NCBI GenBank assembly: GCA_028564925.1
Contig: CM053030.1
Location: 270,729,992-270,793,991 of the forward strand
Reading direction: 5' to 3'
Source of the DNA: Lithobates sylvaticus
Lineage: Eukaryota; Chordata; Amphibia; Anura; Ranidae
DNA: 64,000 nucleotides
In this document: piece after piece, positions 11,641 through 23,498 of the stretch
How positions within the stretch are numbered: position 1 is the first letter of the stretch
Layout of the letters: each line of letters starts with the position of its first letter
Translations under genes and position numbers: made by a program
The notes under the pieces: generated by a model
What the model was told of the DNA's origin: nothing
Database searches by the model: none
Seen by the model: only the letters and a program-made list of their open reading frames with translations

Positions 11641-12632
11641 TAGGGTTGTCCCGATACCGATACTAGTATCGGTATCGGGACCGATACCGAGCATTTGTGC
11701 GAGTACTTGTACTCGCACAAATGCTCCCGATGCCTAATCCGATACCTGTAACCTGAAGGCGGCGGGCGGAGCGAGTGGAGCGGAGATCGATCTGGCAGCA
11801 GTGGAACAGGGGGGTAAGCTGGCCGGGGCAGGGATGAAGGGTGCTGCCGCATATTGTGTTCAAAGCGGTGCCCGGAGCCGTCACATTCGGAACAGGAAGT
11901 GACGGCTCTGTGTCTCTGTCGGAGGATAAACATCACGGCGCCCATCGTGGTACACCTTTGTACTCGGCTGCAGTAAGCACCATATAGTGCGGGCTGGGTG
12001 TAACAAGATGTCTGCTGCTGGCTTACTGCAGCTGAGTGCAAGGTGTACCAAGATGGGCGTTGCAGCATAATAAATGTTAAATGACATGAATGATGAGAGG
12101 CAAGGAAGGATTTTGCAGAGCTATATGCCATATAGCATTGCAAAATCCTTCCTTGCCTCTCATCATTCATGTCATTTATTATGCAGTTGCAAATCAATGC
12201 TGCATTTTAGTGCCCATCAGTGCCTGCCCATAAGTGCTGCCTATCAGTGCCCATAAGTGCCAACTATCAGTGCCAGCCACCTATCAGTGCCCATAAATGC
12301 CTATCAGTGCCATCTATCAGTGCCCAAAAGTGCTGCCTATGAGTGCCCAAAAGTCAGTACCATCTATCAGTGCTCATCAGTCAGTGCCCTTCAGTCAGTG
12401 CCAGCCATCGGTGCTATCTATCAGTGCCCATAAGTGCTGCCTAGCCATGCCATCTATTAGTGCCCATAAGAGCTGCCTATCAGTGCCATCTATCAGTCAC
12501 CAGTCAGTGCCCATCAGTCAAACTGTCACATGACATTAAAAAAAGTATCGGTAATCGGTATCGGCGAGTACTTGAAAAAAAGTATCGGTACTTGTACTCG
12601 GTCTTTAAAAAAGTGGTATCGGGACAACCCTA
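11641..12632. mobile_element. hAT-like non-autonomous foldback element
   Basis: Termini TAGGGTTGTCCCGATACC and GGTATCGGGACAACCCTA are perfect inverted repeats, continued by further GGTATCGG palindromes. Inside are two hairpins: GGTACACCTTTGTACTCGGC against its complement at about 11950-12050, and CATGAATGATGAGAGGCAAG against its complement at about 12086-12173. A minisatellite follows. TAGGG/CCCTA ends suggest hAT. The target duplication cannot be read because TA repeats lie on both sides. No transposase. Confidence 0.7.
12195..12510. repeat. Minisatellite inside the hAT-like element (GTGCCCATCAGTGCTGCCTATCA)
   Basis: Degenerate units of about 20-25 bp with the core ATCAGTGCC. Similar wording to the minisatellite at 645-850 read on the other strand. 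Confidence 0.8.

Positions 12633-12722
<90 letters not shown>
12633..12722. repeat. (TA)n microsatellite, right of the hAT-like element
   Basis: About 90 bp of TA repeats with one phase change. It follows the hAT-like terminus directly. Confidence 0.9.
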
Positions 12723-12724
<2 letters not shown>

Positions 12725-12734
12725 TATATATTTT

Positions 12735-12998
12735 TTTTTTGGATATGTAGCATAGCAAAAAGTAATTTTATTTAAATTGTTTTTCAAAATTGTCGCTCTT
12801 AGTTTTGTTTATAGCGCAAAAAAAAGGGCAGAGGTGATCAAATGCCACCAAAAGAAAGCTCTATTTGTGGGGGGGAAAACAGGACATAAATTTTGTTTGG
12901 GTACAGCGTTGCACGACCACGCAATTGTCAGCTAAATCGACGCAGTGCTGTATCGGCCTGGTCATTAACGGGGCAAATCCTTCCGCTCCTTAAGTGAT
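12735..12998. mobile_element. Harbinger-like MITE fragment (right half)
   Basis: The ATAGCAAAAAGTAAT, CACCAAAAGAAAGCTCTATT and TCGACGCAGTGC blocks match the right half of 1161-2092, and the end AAGTGATT|AA is degenerate. The left half is absent. Confidence 0.65.
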
Positions 12999-13001
12999 TA
13001 A

Positions 13002-14015
13002 AAAGCCTGTGCAATACACTGTATATGCAATATGTCATTATTAAAAGAAAAGAGTTGTCAAGCTTAATATAAATGTTTTAGGGCTTTGCACGCATTTCCC
13101 ATGACTACAAAAATGTTCCCATATTAGAGGTTATATGATTTATTTTTATTTTTTTAACCCACGTGTAAACACATACATTTTCAACAGCTCCTTGGCAACA
13201 TATAGCTCCAAAAACTGTATCCAAAATACAACTGTTGCATCTTAGAAAATGCATATGTGATGTGTATGAGCTGTGCTTCTCCTGTCTGATCAAGAGGAGT
13301 GCCAAGCCAGCACCAAGGGTAGTGTGATTGGAATAATGATCTTTTAGTTGCTATGGAAACTGAGTGATTGCAGGAGCAAACGTACAGGGGGCCCTGAAGA
13401 CGTGTCTTCCCTGTGTGTTGCTTTATTTATCTACTTGATCAAGCACAATATGTCGATGAAATATGGATCGTGAAAAAAAAATGGCAAGAAAAACATTGAA
13501 TTATTTTGCTGCCATAGCTCTCTATCTAATATAATGTGCATAATGTTCTGTAAGCAAATATGAAGTAGGATTTTACAACATACAGAAACATGCTCTTAAA
13601 ATGTGACAGCTATTTCTAGGAAAATCAAGTGTTTGGTCTCTATGAAGAAGCTTCTTTGTGCACTTTCTGTGGGTGTGCAGTTCCCTATAATAAATACAAC
13701 CAGCACAGCAGATATATCGAAAAAGAGAAGTGGAAAAGGGGAAGATCCTTTAGAATAAAGTCACGAAAAAAGCAGAAATGTTAGGAAAAAGAGGAAAGTA
13801 TCTCAGTTTTGCACAGTGCTTTATTTTTTATTTACTGACCAATTGGTGTGCATACAAATTTAAAGTATTAATTTAAATTAAAGAGATCAACATGATGTAA
13901 ACAAATTGGTTAATGAGCTTTTATAAAATAGTTTTTTGTGTATATTGTGTAATTATTATATGTATATGGAGGCAGTCATTACTTATTACATTTGCAGGCT
14001 CTGCTTCCTACTTTA
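13002..14015. other. AT-rich single-copy-looking sequence, no gene recognised
   Basis: About 1 kb of AT-rich DNA without long frames, terminal repeats or tandem structure that I can see. Confidence 0.5.
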
Positions 14016-14384
14016 AGCCTAGGTTCACACTTGTGCAATCTCAGACATCACATGTGCTTTGTACCCGCTGCGCAGGCGATGTCTGTGCGATGCGAGTTCA
14101 GCCATACAGTTGTATGGCTGAACTAGCATTAGATTTGCAGAAAAAAAAGTGTAGGGACTCCCCCCGCACTAGAATCAGATTGCATGGGTTGTTCTCACCT
14201 ATGTGATCCGAATCCTGTGCAAGTTCACAGTTCGATCTGTAAAGCGATCTGGGGGTGTCATTAACATAGTATTGACACCCGCAGCGGTTTGCAGAGGGCA
14301 GTGTGAACTGCCTGTGGGAGAGATGCCATGCGGGAACCGGCGTGATTACAGCGCTGGTTCCCACGCACAAGTGTGAACCTAGAC
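14016..14384. mobile_element. Foldback MITE (AGCCTAGGTTCACACTTGTGC)
   Basis: Inverted ends AGCCTAGGTTCACACTTGTG and CACAAGTGTGAACCTAGAC enclose a non-coding interior with TACAGTTGTATGGCTGAAC-like hairpins. Confidence 0.75.
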
Positions 14385-14465
14385 TACAGTGCTACACAAT
14401 AGTTACCCACAAATTGAATACAATATATTCCTCTTATGGCTTAGCTCATCTCAACAGTTGTGTAA

Positions 14466-14850
14466 GGCTGCTTTCACACTGAAAGTGCCAGCCGTTACCA
14501 GTAAAGCGCTGCTTGATTTAGCAGCGCTTTACCGCTGTTTATGCAGCGCTTTTCGGCCGCTAGCGAGGCGATTTTAACCCCAAAGAAGGGATTAAAAACT
14601 ACCATGTTGCGGCACTTCGAAAGTGCTGCACATTCATTGCAATGGGCAGGGTAGTTTTGGGAGCGCTATATACAACACTTCCAAACTGCCCTAAAGATGC
14701 TGCTTGCAGGACTTTTTCTAACGTCCCGCAAGCACACTGCCCCGGTGTGAAAGCACACATAGCAGAGAATGGGAGGCAGTTTTCAGGGGATTTACAGGCG
14801 CTATTTCTAGTGCTAAAACACCTGAAAACTGCTTCAGTGTGAAAGGGGTC
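14466..14850. mobile_element. Foldback MITE (GCTTTCACACTGAAAG type)
   Basis: Left GGCTGCTTTCACACTGA is mirrored by TTCAGTGTGAAAGGGGTC on the right. Interior blocks AAAGCGCTGCT and CGCTTTACCGC are palindromic. Same family as 1-50 and 2571-2930. Confidence 0.7.
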
Positions 14851-14941
14851 CAAAGCAGAGCCATTGATTGCCTAAATTACTAAAACCTGACAGCTAATCT
14901 ACAAATTTCTATATGTAATGCAGTAAAACAGATAATGTAAA

Positions 14942-15270
14942 GAAAGCTAAACCCAGTCATAGACGGTCCCTTCTGAACCAGCCGAGAGTCAAACCATGTA
15001 TGGGCAAGCTGATTGTACCCAAGTTGATCGATCAATCAACTTGAGTACTATCAGCTTGTTGGAATTTACATGCGTTTATTGCCAGCGGCTATAGCTGCTG
15101 GTAATAATCATTGCGTGTTCTCCTGGCCGGGGGAGCTCCCGCCCCCTTCTGCCGCCAGAAGAACACAATAGCTCCACAGGAGGGATTCTCCTATAAACAC
15201 TGACTCTGTTGATGGGGGAATTCAGCGATTTTCTCAATCAAAAATCGCACCATCTATGGCTAGCTTTACT
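14942..15270. mobile_element. Foldback MITE (AAAGCTAAACCCAGTCATAGACGG)
   Basis: The left AAAGCTAAACCCAGTCATAG is inverted, with changes, as CCATCTATGGCTAGCTTT on the right. The centre contains a GTTGATCGATCAATCAAC hairpin. Non-coding. Confidence 0.6.
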
Positions 15271-15340
15271 TGCTAAACTTTGCTAACCAATTGCAAGTTA
15301 TAATATGCTCTAACTGAAAATTTACTCTACTTTTACACCA

Positions 15341-15507
15341 GCGATTTAGGCCAGTGTGAATTGCAGCAGCAGGAGGATCTCTGCTGCAGCTGTGACAGGC
15401 TAAGGTGAAGCCACCAGCCCTGTTCACTATAATGACTGGTCGCTGCTCACAGCTGCAGCAAGATTCAGAAGGTTCCTGCTGCTGCAATCCACACTGGCCT
15501 AAATCGC
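15341..15507. mobile_element. Short palindromic element (GCGATTTAGGCCAGTGTG)
   Basis: GCGATTTAGGCCAGTGTGAA on the left matches CCACACTGGCCTAAATCGC on the right in inverted order, with GCAGCAGCAGGA/TCCTGCTGCTGC just inside. Confidence 0.75.
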
Positions 15508-15533
15508 CAGTATGAATATAGTTTAAAGTGTCA

Positions 15534-16241
15534 TTAAAGTGGTTGTAAAACCTTACAGACCACTTTAACCTACAGGTAAGCCTGGATTAAAGAGGAAGGA
15601 AACTCTTTAAAAAAAAAAAGACAACCTGCAAGACAAAAGCATAATGAGCTAATATGCATAGCATACTAGCTCATTATGTATTACTTACCTCAGATTGAAG
15701 CCCCCGAAGATGTCCTTGTCTCCCCCTCCGGCCGCCGACATCGTCGTCCCGGAGTAATTTCTGGGTATGGCGGTTCCGGCAATGTCCGGAGCCGCTATGA
15801 CATCACATGCGCGCGGCAGACGCCAGTAACGGCATTCAGACTGATGCAGCGGCACATAGGTGCCATTGCGTCAGTTTGCTCTATTGCGCATATGGCACAT
15901 GTAGGGGACAGGGGATATCTCCTAAACTGTGCAGGTTTAGGAGATATCCTGGTTAGCTACAGGTAAGCCTTAATATAGGCTTACCTGTAGCATAAAGTTT
16001 AAAAATAGGGTAGGGCAGACTACGAGCGGGTCCCTCGTAGTCTGCCTCCTTCCCCTCAGCGCAGGAAGGGCTCCCTCCCTCCTGTCAGTCATCTGGGACA
16101 CGTGACAGGTCCCAGATGACTGGGCGACCAACCACATCGCTGGAATAGGTAAGTGTCCAATTATTAAAAGTCAGCAGCTGCAGTATTTGTAACTGCTGAC
16201 TTTTAATTTTTTTTTTTTTTTATATGGATACTCCTCTTTAA
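15534..16241. repeat. Composite foldback repeats (TTAAAGTGGTTGTAAAAC / TTAAAGAGGA...CTCCTCTTTAA)
   Basis: A fragment with the 10579-type start is followed at about 15590 by TTAAAGAGGAAGGAAAC, whose inverted partner GGATACTCCTCTTTAA ends the interval. Inner inverted pairs include TAAACTGTGCAGGTTTAGGAG-type and AGGTAAGCCT/AGGCTTACCT. Non-coding. Confidence 0.5.
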
Positions 16242-17400
16242 TGTCTCGGTCCAGGAAAATAATTATAAGGTTCTATCGTGCTGGTATAGAGCCCCAGTAA
16301 TTCTTAACAAACACAACCCCCGACTACTCCAACAAGTGCTGGAGATGCTCCGAGGAATTAGGCACTCTATTACACATATGGTGGTCGTGCCCCCTAATTC
16401 AACCGTTCTGGACACAAGTCCGTGAACTGACATTGCAGATCTCCTTATATACTCTGGAACACACTCCAGCCCAGTTTCTCCTGTACCATTCGGACATACC
16501 GTCGCACCAATATCGCAAAACACTGGTACCACCCTTAATAAACACGGCCAAAATATGTATTACTCTTCATTGGGGATCAGCCCGGGTTCTGACTATGCCT
16601 GAATGGCTCAAACAAAGTGGAAAAAAAATCGCAGAGATAGAGGAATTAATTTCCGTAGCTCGAGATTGCCGGGCCAAATTCTCTCACACCTGGGCCTGCT
16701 GGACCCACTTCCGCACCACAGATAGATATAAGTTACTGATGAACCAAACTCAATATGACCCTTCAATCCAAGATACTTTAGACTCTTAATGACCCCTCCA
16801 TATGTTCCACCTGATATTTTTAATAAAATACAAGATGTAGGATCTCCCACTCCTAAACAAGGGAAGAGTAAGGGAGTATCCCTCTCGAGACATCTAATTA
16901 TATGTCTAAAACATTTGGACTTGGCTGTTCTATCCATATTTCATCAATTTTCGGCAGCGATTGGCTTTTGTTTTGTTTTCTTTTTCTCTTATGGTTTACA
17001 TCTTCACCAACCTTATGCAACCACTAGAGCTCTGTCTCATAAAGCACCGAAAATGTACCAGATCGGGTCATGTGTTACACCTAATGACCTAAATTATTAT
17101 ACCAACTCTTAAACATCCAATTTTATACCAGATACACTCCCCAAACCAATTTAGCAATAGACAGAAAGCTTGTTTTTATAGTTGGCACTGATCTTTAATG
17201 GATCCAACACAACCAGACCCTATGTCTTAATTAGTACTTTTTTAGATTTGACTTTCGGCATAGTTATATACTCTCGTTTGTTCTGACCACAACTGTATTA
17301 CCATTGATTGTAATTACCAACATGTTTCACCAACATTCTGTTCAACAATATTGTAAACCTACACTCTTTGTTCTACTAATAAAATATTGTAGAATAAAAA
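16242..17400 (+). mobile_element. LINE of the L1/Tx1 type, 5'-truncated
   Basis: Only the extreme C-terminus of ORF2 and the 3' UTR are present. The element starts abruptly after the preceding foldback repeat and ends in AATAAAATATTGTAGAATAA, a tail with a polyadenylation-like signal. Truncation at the 5' side is the usual outcome of target-primed reverse transcription. Confidence 0.7.
16266..16789 (+). pseudogene. C-terminal end of LINE ORF2 (zinc-knuckle region)
   Basis: The plus-strand translation contains CWYRAPVILNKHNP and then CWRCSEELGTLLHIWWSCP, followed by FWTQV. This is the conserved CCHC-like motif and aromatic region at the C-terminus of L1/Tx1-type ORF2 proteins. The two parts are in different frames because of a one-base change in a C run near 16316-16322. 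From the knuckle to the stop at 16787-16789 the frame is open. The endonuclease and the reverse-transcriptase palm are absent. Assignment to the clade rests on the CWRC...HIWW pattern. Confidence 0.75.
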
Positions 17401-17404
17401 TATA

Positions 17405-17925
17405 AGACTGCTAAATATACCTTTTCTCATCAGCAGTAATTAGCAGTCTTGTGACTTCAGCTGAGCACTGGTTACAGCTTGTAGGTGGAGTTTTCATTCT
17501 CCTCTGACTGTCCAATGAGACTGCATGACCCTTGACCCTCTGTCAGGACAGTGCTGATAAGCCCTGTGCCAATCACATGCACCCTCAAATAGAAATAAAA
17601 CATCAAGCAATATACATCAAACTGAGCATGTGCAGAGGGCCCCGAGGCTCTGTACTATTAAGAGATGGATTGGAGACGGTGGAAGTAGAGGAGGATCAGA
17701 GAAAACAGCCTTTTTACACAATCCGCAGGAGCAACCCCTCCACAGTAAGTTCCACAGGTTCCACAGTGAGTATTGGATATGTTTCTGGATTTGGTGTGTT
17801 TTTTTTTTTGCGAAACAATAGATATGCAAAACACATATTATCAGTACTAATTACCGTAATCATGAAAACAAATAAAACAAGAACATAAGCAGTGCATATC
17901 TGCATTGAAAACTTCCTCATGTTTA
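17405..17925. repeat. Dispersed repeat fragment, unclassified
   Basis: The segment starting AAGACTGCTAAATATACC, with AGCAGTCTTGTGACTTCAGC nearby, resembles a repeat I associate with ranid genomes. I see no termini or coding potential. The assignment is weak. Confidence 0.3.
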
Positions 17926-19106
17926 TTCTTTCAAGTACAGAAAAATTCCTATATTGAAATGGCACCAGATGTCTTTTTGTCGGCTGAAGTTGCAAGTGTA
18001 CCGACCAATCCGCAACCAACCAAATGATCCTGTCTAAGAGTATGTGTTAAAAATAGGGATGAGCCGAACACCCCCGGGTTCGGTTCGAACCAGAACCTTC
18101 GAACGGACCGAAGGTTTGTGCGAATTTTCGAACTCTATTCGTTACAATGGACGCGAACGTTCAAAATCAAAATTGCTAATTACAATGGCCAATATGCATG
18201 TTAATGTCATAAAACAGGTTTGGGGACCCGGGTCCTGCCCCAGGGGACATATATCAATGCAAAAAGAACTTTTAAAAACTAACGTTTTTTTTCGGGAGCA
18301 GTCATTTTAATGATGCATAAAGTGAAAAAAAAAAATGAAATTTTCCTTTAAATATGGTACCTGGGGGGTGTCTAAAGTATGCCTGTGAAGTGGCATGTGT
18401 TTCCCGTGTTTAGAACTGTCCCTGCACAAAATGACATTTGTAAATGAAAAAAAGAAGCCATTTAAAACCACTTGCGGCTTTAATGTCATGTCTTTTCCTG
18501 GCCATATGGCTGAAAATCCTTGCGTAAAATGGCATGGCTACCCCATCAACCCCCCCCCCCACCCCAGCCCCTTTGGGTCTTGTATGGATATTAAGGGGGA
18601 CCCCGCACCCAAAATAAAACCCTATACCTACAACCCTATATACTCTGAACAGCAGTATACAGGCGGTGCAAACAAGACACTGACTGTAGGTTTTTTCTTA
18701 AGTAGAATCTGAACAGGTACATTATGAAGTGTAGCTCCATCCCCCAAAAATCTATTTTTAAGCTTTTTGGAGAACATAGGGAGGGGTATCACCCCTGTAA
18801 CATTTGCTGTCTTTGCACATCTGTTCAGAACATTTCACCTCACTTTCCGTCCCAATGACAAATGTTTTTGGAAAAGTGGGGTTTTAATTGAAACAAGGAT
18901 TGGTGATAAAGCATCAGTAGAGAGGAGATACCTTTTTCCCAAATTAAATCTAACAGGATCGAATTTCCCTTCCTAGGGGTAGATTTCCTCCTCACTTCCT
19001 GTTTTCTCTTTCCGTTTGCAAGTAGGAGTTGTTTGTAAGTTGGATGTTTGAAAGTAGGGGCCTGCCGTATATACTCTGCAGAAATTTGCCCCATTAGATG
19101 TTGGTG

Positions 19107-19680
19107 TAGCCACAAGACTGTAAGCCCTCACAGTTACTCTTGGTGGGCACAGGAATGGGCCCTGCTGTGAGTTATTAGATCAAGATTTGTAATTGCATGC
19201 ACCTGTTGAACAGGGCAGAAAAATTGGGCCTTTGGTGGTGGTGGTGGTGGGACGGTGTTGCCACAAGACTGTAAGCCCTCACAGTTACTCTTGGTGGGCA
19301 CAGGAATGGACCCTGCTGTGAGTTATTAGATCAAGATTTGTAATTGCATGCACCTGTTGAACAGGGCTGAAAAAATGTGCCTTAGGCACTGGTGCTGGTG
19401 CCACAACACTGCAACCCCTCACAGATACTGTACTATGAGCACAGCAATGAGACCTGTTGCAAAGCATTGCCTAAAAAATTTTATTACACGCCCCAACAGG
19501 GGCTGAAAAATTGTGCCTTAGGCACTGGTGCTGGTGCCACAACACTGCAACCCCTCACAGATACTGTACTTGGAGCACAGCAGTCAGACGTGTTGTGAAG
19601 CATTGCTTAAAAAATTGTAATTACACGCCCCTGTTATACAGGGGCTAAAAAATTGTGCCTTAGGAACTGGTGTGGTGGCA
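19107..19680. repeat. Tandem repeat in the 3' part of the hAT element, unit about 120-155 bp
   Basis: About four units begin with CCACAAGACTGTAAGCCCTC or its variant CCACAACACTGCAACCCCTC and end with GGGCTGAAAAATTGTGCCTT. They lie downstream of the transposase stop on the minus strand. Confidence 0.8.
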
Positions 19681-19767
19681 CCCAGAAACAAAAATGTTCT
19701 TCCAAGCTATCAAGGAATGGATCCTTGAGGAGGAGGAAGAGGATAGTCAGTGAACATAACAGGACAG

Positions 19768-22700
19768 TCACTCAGCATCAGCATAGGCAGTCTTGAAGGG
19801 ATGTGACATTATAAAGTATTCACTTATATCCGCTTCAGGTGCCTGGTAGCTGGTGGTGATCCAAGACTGATTCATTTTTATGAAGGTCAGTCGATTAACC
19901 GAGTCGGTGGACAGGCGCACCCTGTGATCAGTGACAAATCCTCCAGCAGCACTGAATGTGCGTTCGGAAAGAACGCTGGATGCAGGACAGGCCAGTAGCT
20001 CAATTGCATACTGTGCAAGCTCTGGCCAGTGATCCATCCTCAAGACCCAGTAAGCCAGAGGATTTTCGGTGGGAAAGGTGTCCAAGTCTGACCTTGCCCC
20101 TAGGTATTCCTGCACCATGTATATCAGACGCTGGCGATGGTTGCTGGAACCGATCATACCTTGGGGCTGCGGACTAAAAAATTGTCTGAACGCATCGGTC
20201 AGACGTCCACCTTCCCCACCGCTCCTTCTGCTACTGACCGAAGCCTCAGCAACTCGTCGTCCAGGACCAGGAGTTTGTAACCTCCCAGTTTCTGGGAACG
20301 CGTTGCACAGACCTTTCTGCAAGGCCTCCCTGAGATGTCTCATCCTCTGCTCCCTCTGCGACGGCAAGATAAGGTCCGCAACCTTACTCTTGTACCGTGG
20401 ATCAAGGAGAGTGGCCAGCCAGTAATGGTCCCTCTCCTTGATCCGAAGAATACGAGGATCCTTCCGCAGGCTTTGCAGGATCAGGGAGGCCATGCAACGT
20501 AGGTTAGCTGAGGCATTCGGTCCGGAGTCTTCTGGGTCACTGAGGACGACATGATCGCCAGCCACCTCCTCCCAGCCACGGACAAGTCCACTGGTTTGTT
20601 GGGACTGTACATCATCCTTAAAAGACTGCTGATGCTGATGCTGAGTGCCAGGCTCCACCTCCATGCTCACACAATCCTCCTTCTCCTCCTCCTCCTCCTC
20701 CTCCTCCTCCTCCTCCTCCTACTCCTCATCCTCTTCCTGTGTGATGGGTGGGACAGAAGGAACACTGTCTGGATAAAGGGGGCCTTGAGAGGCAAGGAAG
20801 TCCTCTTTCTTCCTGCCTCTGTTCTGCCTCAAGTGCCCTGTCCATTATCCCACGCAGCGTATGCTCCAACAGGTGGACAAGAGGTACAGTGTCACTGATG
20901 CATGCACTGTCACTGCTCACCATCCTCGTGGCCTCCTCAATTAGTGACAGGACAGTGCATGCATCCCTGATCATGCTCCACTGGCGTGGGGGAAAAAAAG
21001 CCAAGCTCCCCTGACCCTGTCCTGGTGCCGTAGTCGCAAAGGTACTCATTGATGGCCCTCTGCTGCGTGTGCAGTCGCTGCAGCATGGCCAACGTTGAGT
21101 TCCACCTGGTGGGCATGTTACATATTAGGTGGTTCTTGGGCAGGTTCAGCTCCTTTTGCAGCTCAGCCAGCCGGGCACTGGCATTATAAGATCGGCGGAA
21201 ATGCACACAGACTTTCCTGGCCTGCCTCAGGACATCCTGTAAGCCTGGGTACCTGCCCAAGAACCGCTGCACCACCAGGTTGAGGACGTGAGCCATACAA
21301 GGCACATGGGTGAGCTGCCCCTGTCGCAGGGCGGGGAGGAGGTTGGTGCCATTGTCAGAAACCACCATTCCTGGCTTAAGCTGGCGTGGCGTCAACCACC
21401 TCTCGGCCTGCCCCTGCAGAGCTGCCAGAACCTCTGCCCCAGTGTGGCTCCTGTCCCCCAAACACACCAGCGCAAGCACGGCATGGCATCTTTTTGCCTG
21501 GGTACTCGCGTAGCCCCTTGTACGCCTACAGAGCACCGCTGGTTCCGAGGACAGAGCACTCGAAGAGGCCAGGGAGGAAGAAGAAGAGGAGGGGGTGGAG
21601 GAGAGAGGTGTGTCACAACCAGTAGTAGCATTTTGAGGCGTGGTGGCGGAACAACTTCCAACACTTCTGCACCTTGTCCTGCATCCCTCCAGCTGCCAAT
21701 AGAGTGACCCCAATGGGCCGTGAAAGACAGATAACGTCCCTGTCCATGCCTGCTGGACCATGAGTCAGGGGTAATATGCACCTTACCGCTGACCGCCCTG
21801 TCCAGCGAGGCATGGACATTGCCTTCCACATGCTGTTAGAGAGACGGAATCGCCTTCCGTGAGAAAAAGTGGCGTTTGGGAACCTGCCACTGAGGAACTG
21901 CACATTGCACACACTCACGGAAGGGGGCCGAGTCTACCAACTGAAAAGGCAGCAGTTGAAGTGCTAGCAATTTAGCCAAGCTAGCATTCAACCGCTGGGC
22001 ATGTGGATGGCTGGGAGTATACTTCTTTCGATGGTCCAGCAGCTGGGGCAGGGAAATTTGCCTGCTACAATCGGACGTCGGTGTACTGCAAGTACTTGGT
22101 TGTGACACACCTAATTCTACACCTTCAGTCCTCTCAGAGCAGCTTTCAGAGAGGACTGAGATATAGTGGGGATGGAGATCCCAGCTGATAGGAGCAAGGA
22201 GAGGTCCGCTTTGTTCGCTTGCCAACGAGCTGCATGGCAGGTCGACATATGTCTGCTCATGCTTGTGGTGCCAAGCGGCTGATGTTTTGGCCAAACGAGA
22301 TACGCTTGAGACAAATATTGCAAATAGCGGAGCTCTGCGGTGTGATTCGGTTGGTGTGCTGGCCTCTAGCTAGGGGGCATCCTGCCTCGTTGGACATGTG
22401 CCGCCGCATCCTCCTCCTCCTCTTCCTCCTTTCTCACTAGAGCAAACCTGGCAGTAAGCTGCAGCTGGTAGAACATTACTGCCAGATTGCTGTCCTTCAG
22501 CATCCCCTCTCTCTGCGCGCACACTACTGCCTTCCTCAAGCTGGGTATCATCTTCCAAGCCTTCGAATCGTTGGGCACCCTCCTGGAGCATGTACCCAAC
22601 ACTGTGCTCAAACAGTTCGGGGGACTCCTCATTGAGTACGCGTTGGCAGCTGCTCTGCCAGTACCCTGAGCCTGGGTGAGAGAGGATGAGGGGGATGAGG

Positions 22701-22914
22701 AGGGCTTGGTCATCCATTCTACCAAGCCTTGGGCATAATGCGGCTCAACATGTCCAGCTGCCGAAAACAAAGACAAGCGTGTCCCATGGCCACATGCTGA
22801 TGGCGATGCACATCCACGTCCTTGACCAGCACTGTTGTCTCTAGAAACAGAGCCTGCTTGCCCTGTGTTCTTGCCTCGGGACGGTCTGCCTCTCCTTGGC
22901 GGTCTTCCAGCCAT
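19768..22914 (-). pseudogene. hAT transposase (BED zinc finger, RNase H-like core, hAT-C dimerisation)
   Basis: The minus strand holds the whole order of a hAT transposase in several frames. From 22914: a basic N-terminus (MAGRPPRRGRPSRGKN); a BED-like zinc-finger remnant with SRHMSTCH near 22250; an N-terminal catalytic part with ITPDSWSSRHGQGRYLSFT (likely first Asp); then VVSDNGTN (second Asp), CMAHVLNLVVQRFL and TRWNSTLAML in an open piece 21761-20937. The last piece, 20670-19768 (300 residues), carries LLDPRYKSKV and the hallmark PASSVLSERTFSAAGG. A (GAG)n tract near 20680-20733 encodes an acidic run just before it. At least four frame changes or stops separate the parts, unless some are introns. 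Not functional as read. Confidence 0.88.
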
Positions 22915-22919
22915 TGTAG

Positions 22920-23170
22920 TCAGTAGTGTATATTGTATAAAAAATAGAGCTCCTATGTGTGCTCATAACACACTGTAGGTCCTATGGGTGCTGACACAAA
23001 CACACTAGAGGTACTATGTGTGCTGACAAGAAAATATAGGTCCTATGTGTGCTGCCACAAACACAATAAGTCCTATGGGTGCTGACCCAAACACACAATA
23101 GGTACTATGTGTGCGGCTGACAAGAAAATATAGGTCCTATGTGTGCTGCCACAAACACAATATGGCTCCT
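22920..23170. repeat. Tandem repeat in the hAT 5' leader, unit about 30 bp
   Basis: Units of ATAGGTCCTATGTGTGCTGA with ACAAACACA spacers are repeated about seven times between the transposase start and the TATA box (minus-strand sense). Confidence 0.75.
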
Positions 23171-23486
23171 ATAAATCCCTGCCTGGGATGGGACAGAAGG
23201 TTGGGACAGAAGTTGTGGTGCAATGCTGTTCTAACAGCACTGCGATTGGTGCTACTGCAATGCTATACTAACAGCACGCACACACCAGACTTATCCCCAG
23301 CAGCAGCTAATATCACACTCTGTGCAATCAGCAGCAATGAATGATCAGTAATGAATTGAATGACTCAGGTCAGGAGTTAGCAATGGTTTAGCAAAGAAGA
23401 ATATCAATCAAGCAAAGAAGAATATCATCAGCAGACTGCTCTTCCAGAAGCCGGAACACATGTGCCCTGGGCCGACGGTGTGGCGG

Positions 23487-23498
23487 CCTTTTATATGG
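23487..23498 (-). promoter_or_regulatory. TATA box of the hAT transposase
   Basis: On the minus strand the sequence reads CCATATAAAAGG, a canonical TATA box. It sits about 570 bp upstream of the first ATG of the transposase and about 265 bp inside the element's right end. Roughly 90 bp further upstream is TTGGCCAATCACAGC, a CCAAT-type box. Promoter role is inferred. Confidence 0.6.

Noticed and set aside
20551-21707. Plus-strand frames with poly-Leu and Arg/Gly-rich parts
   Set aside because: Shadows of the minus-strand hAT transposase. The Leu run is the complement of its Glu tract.
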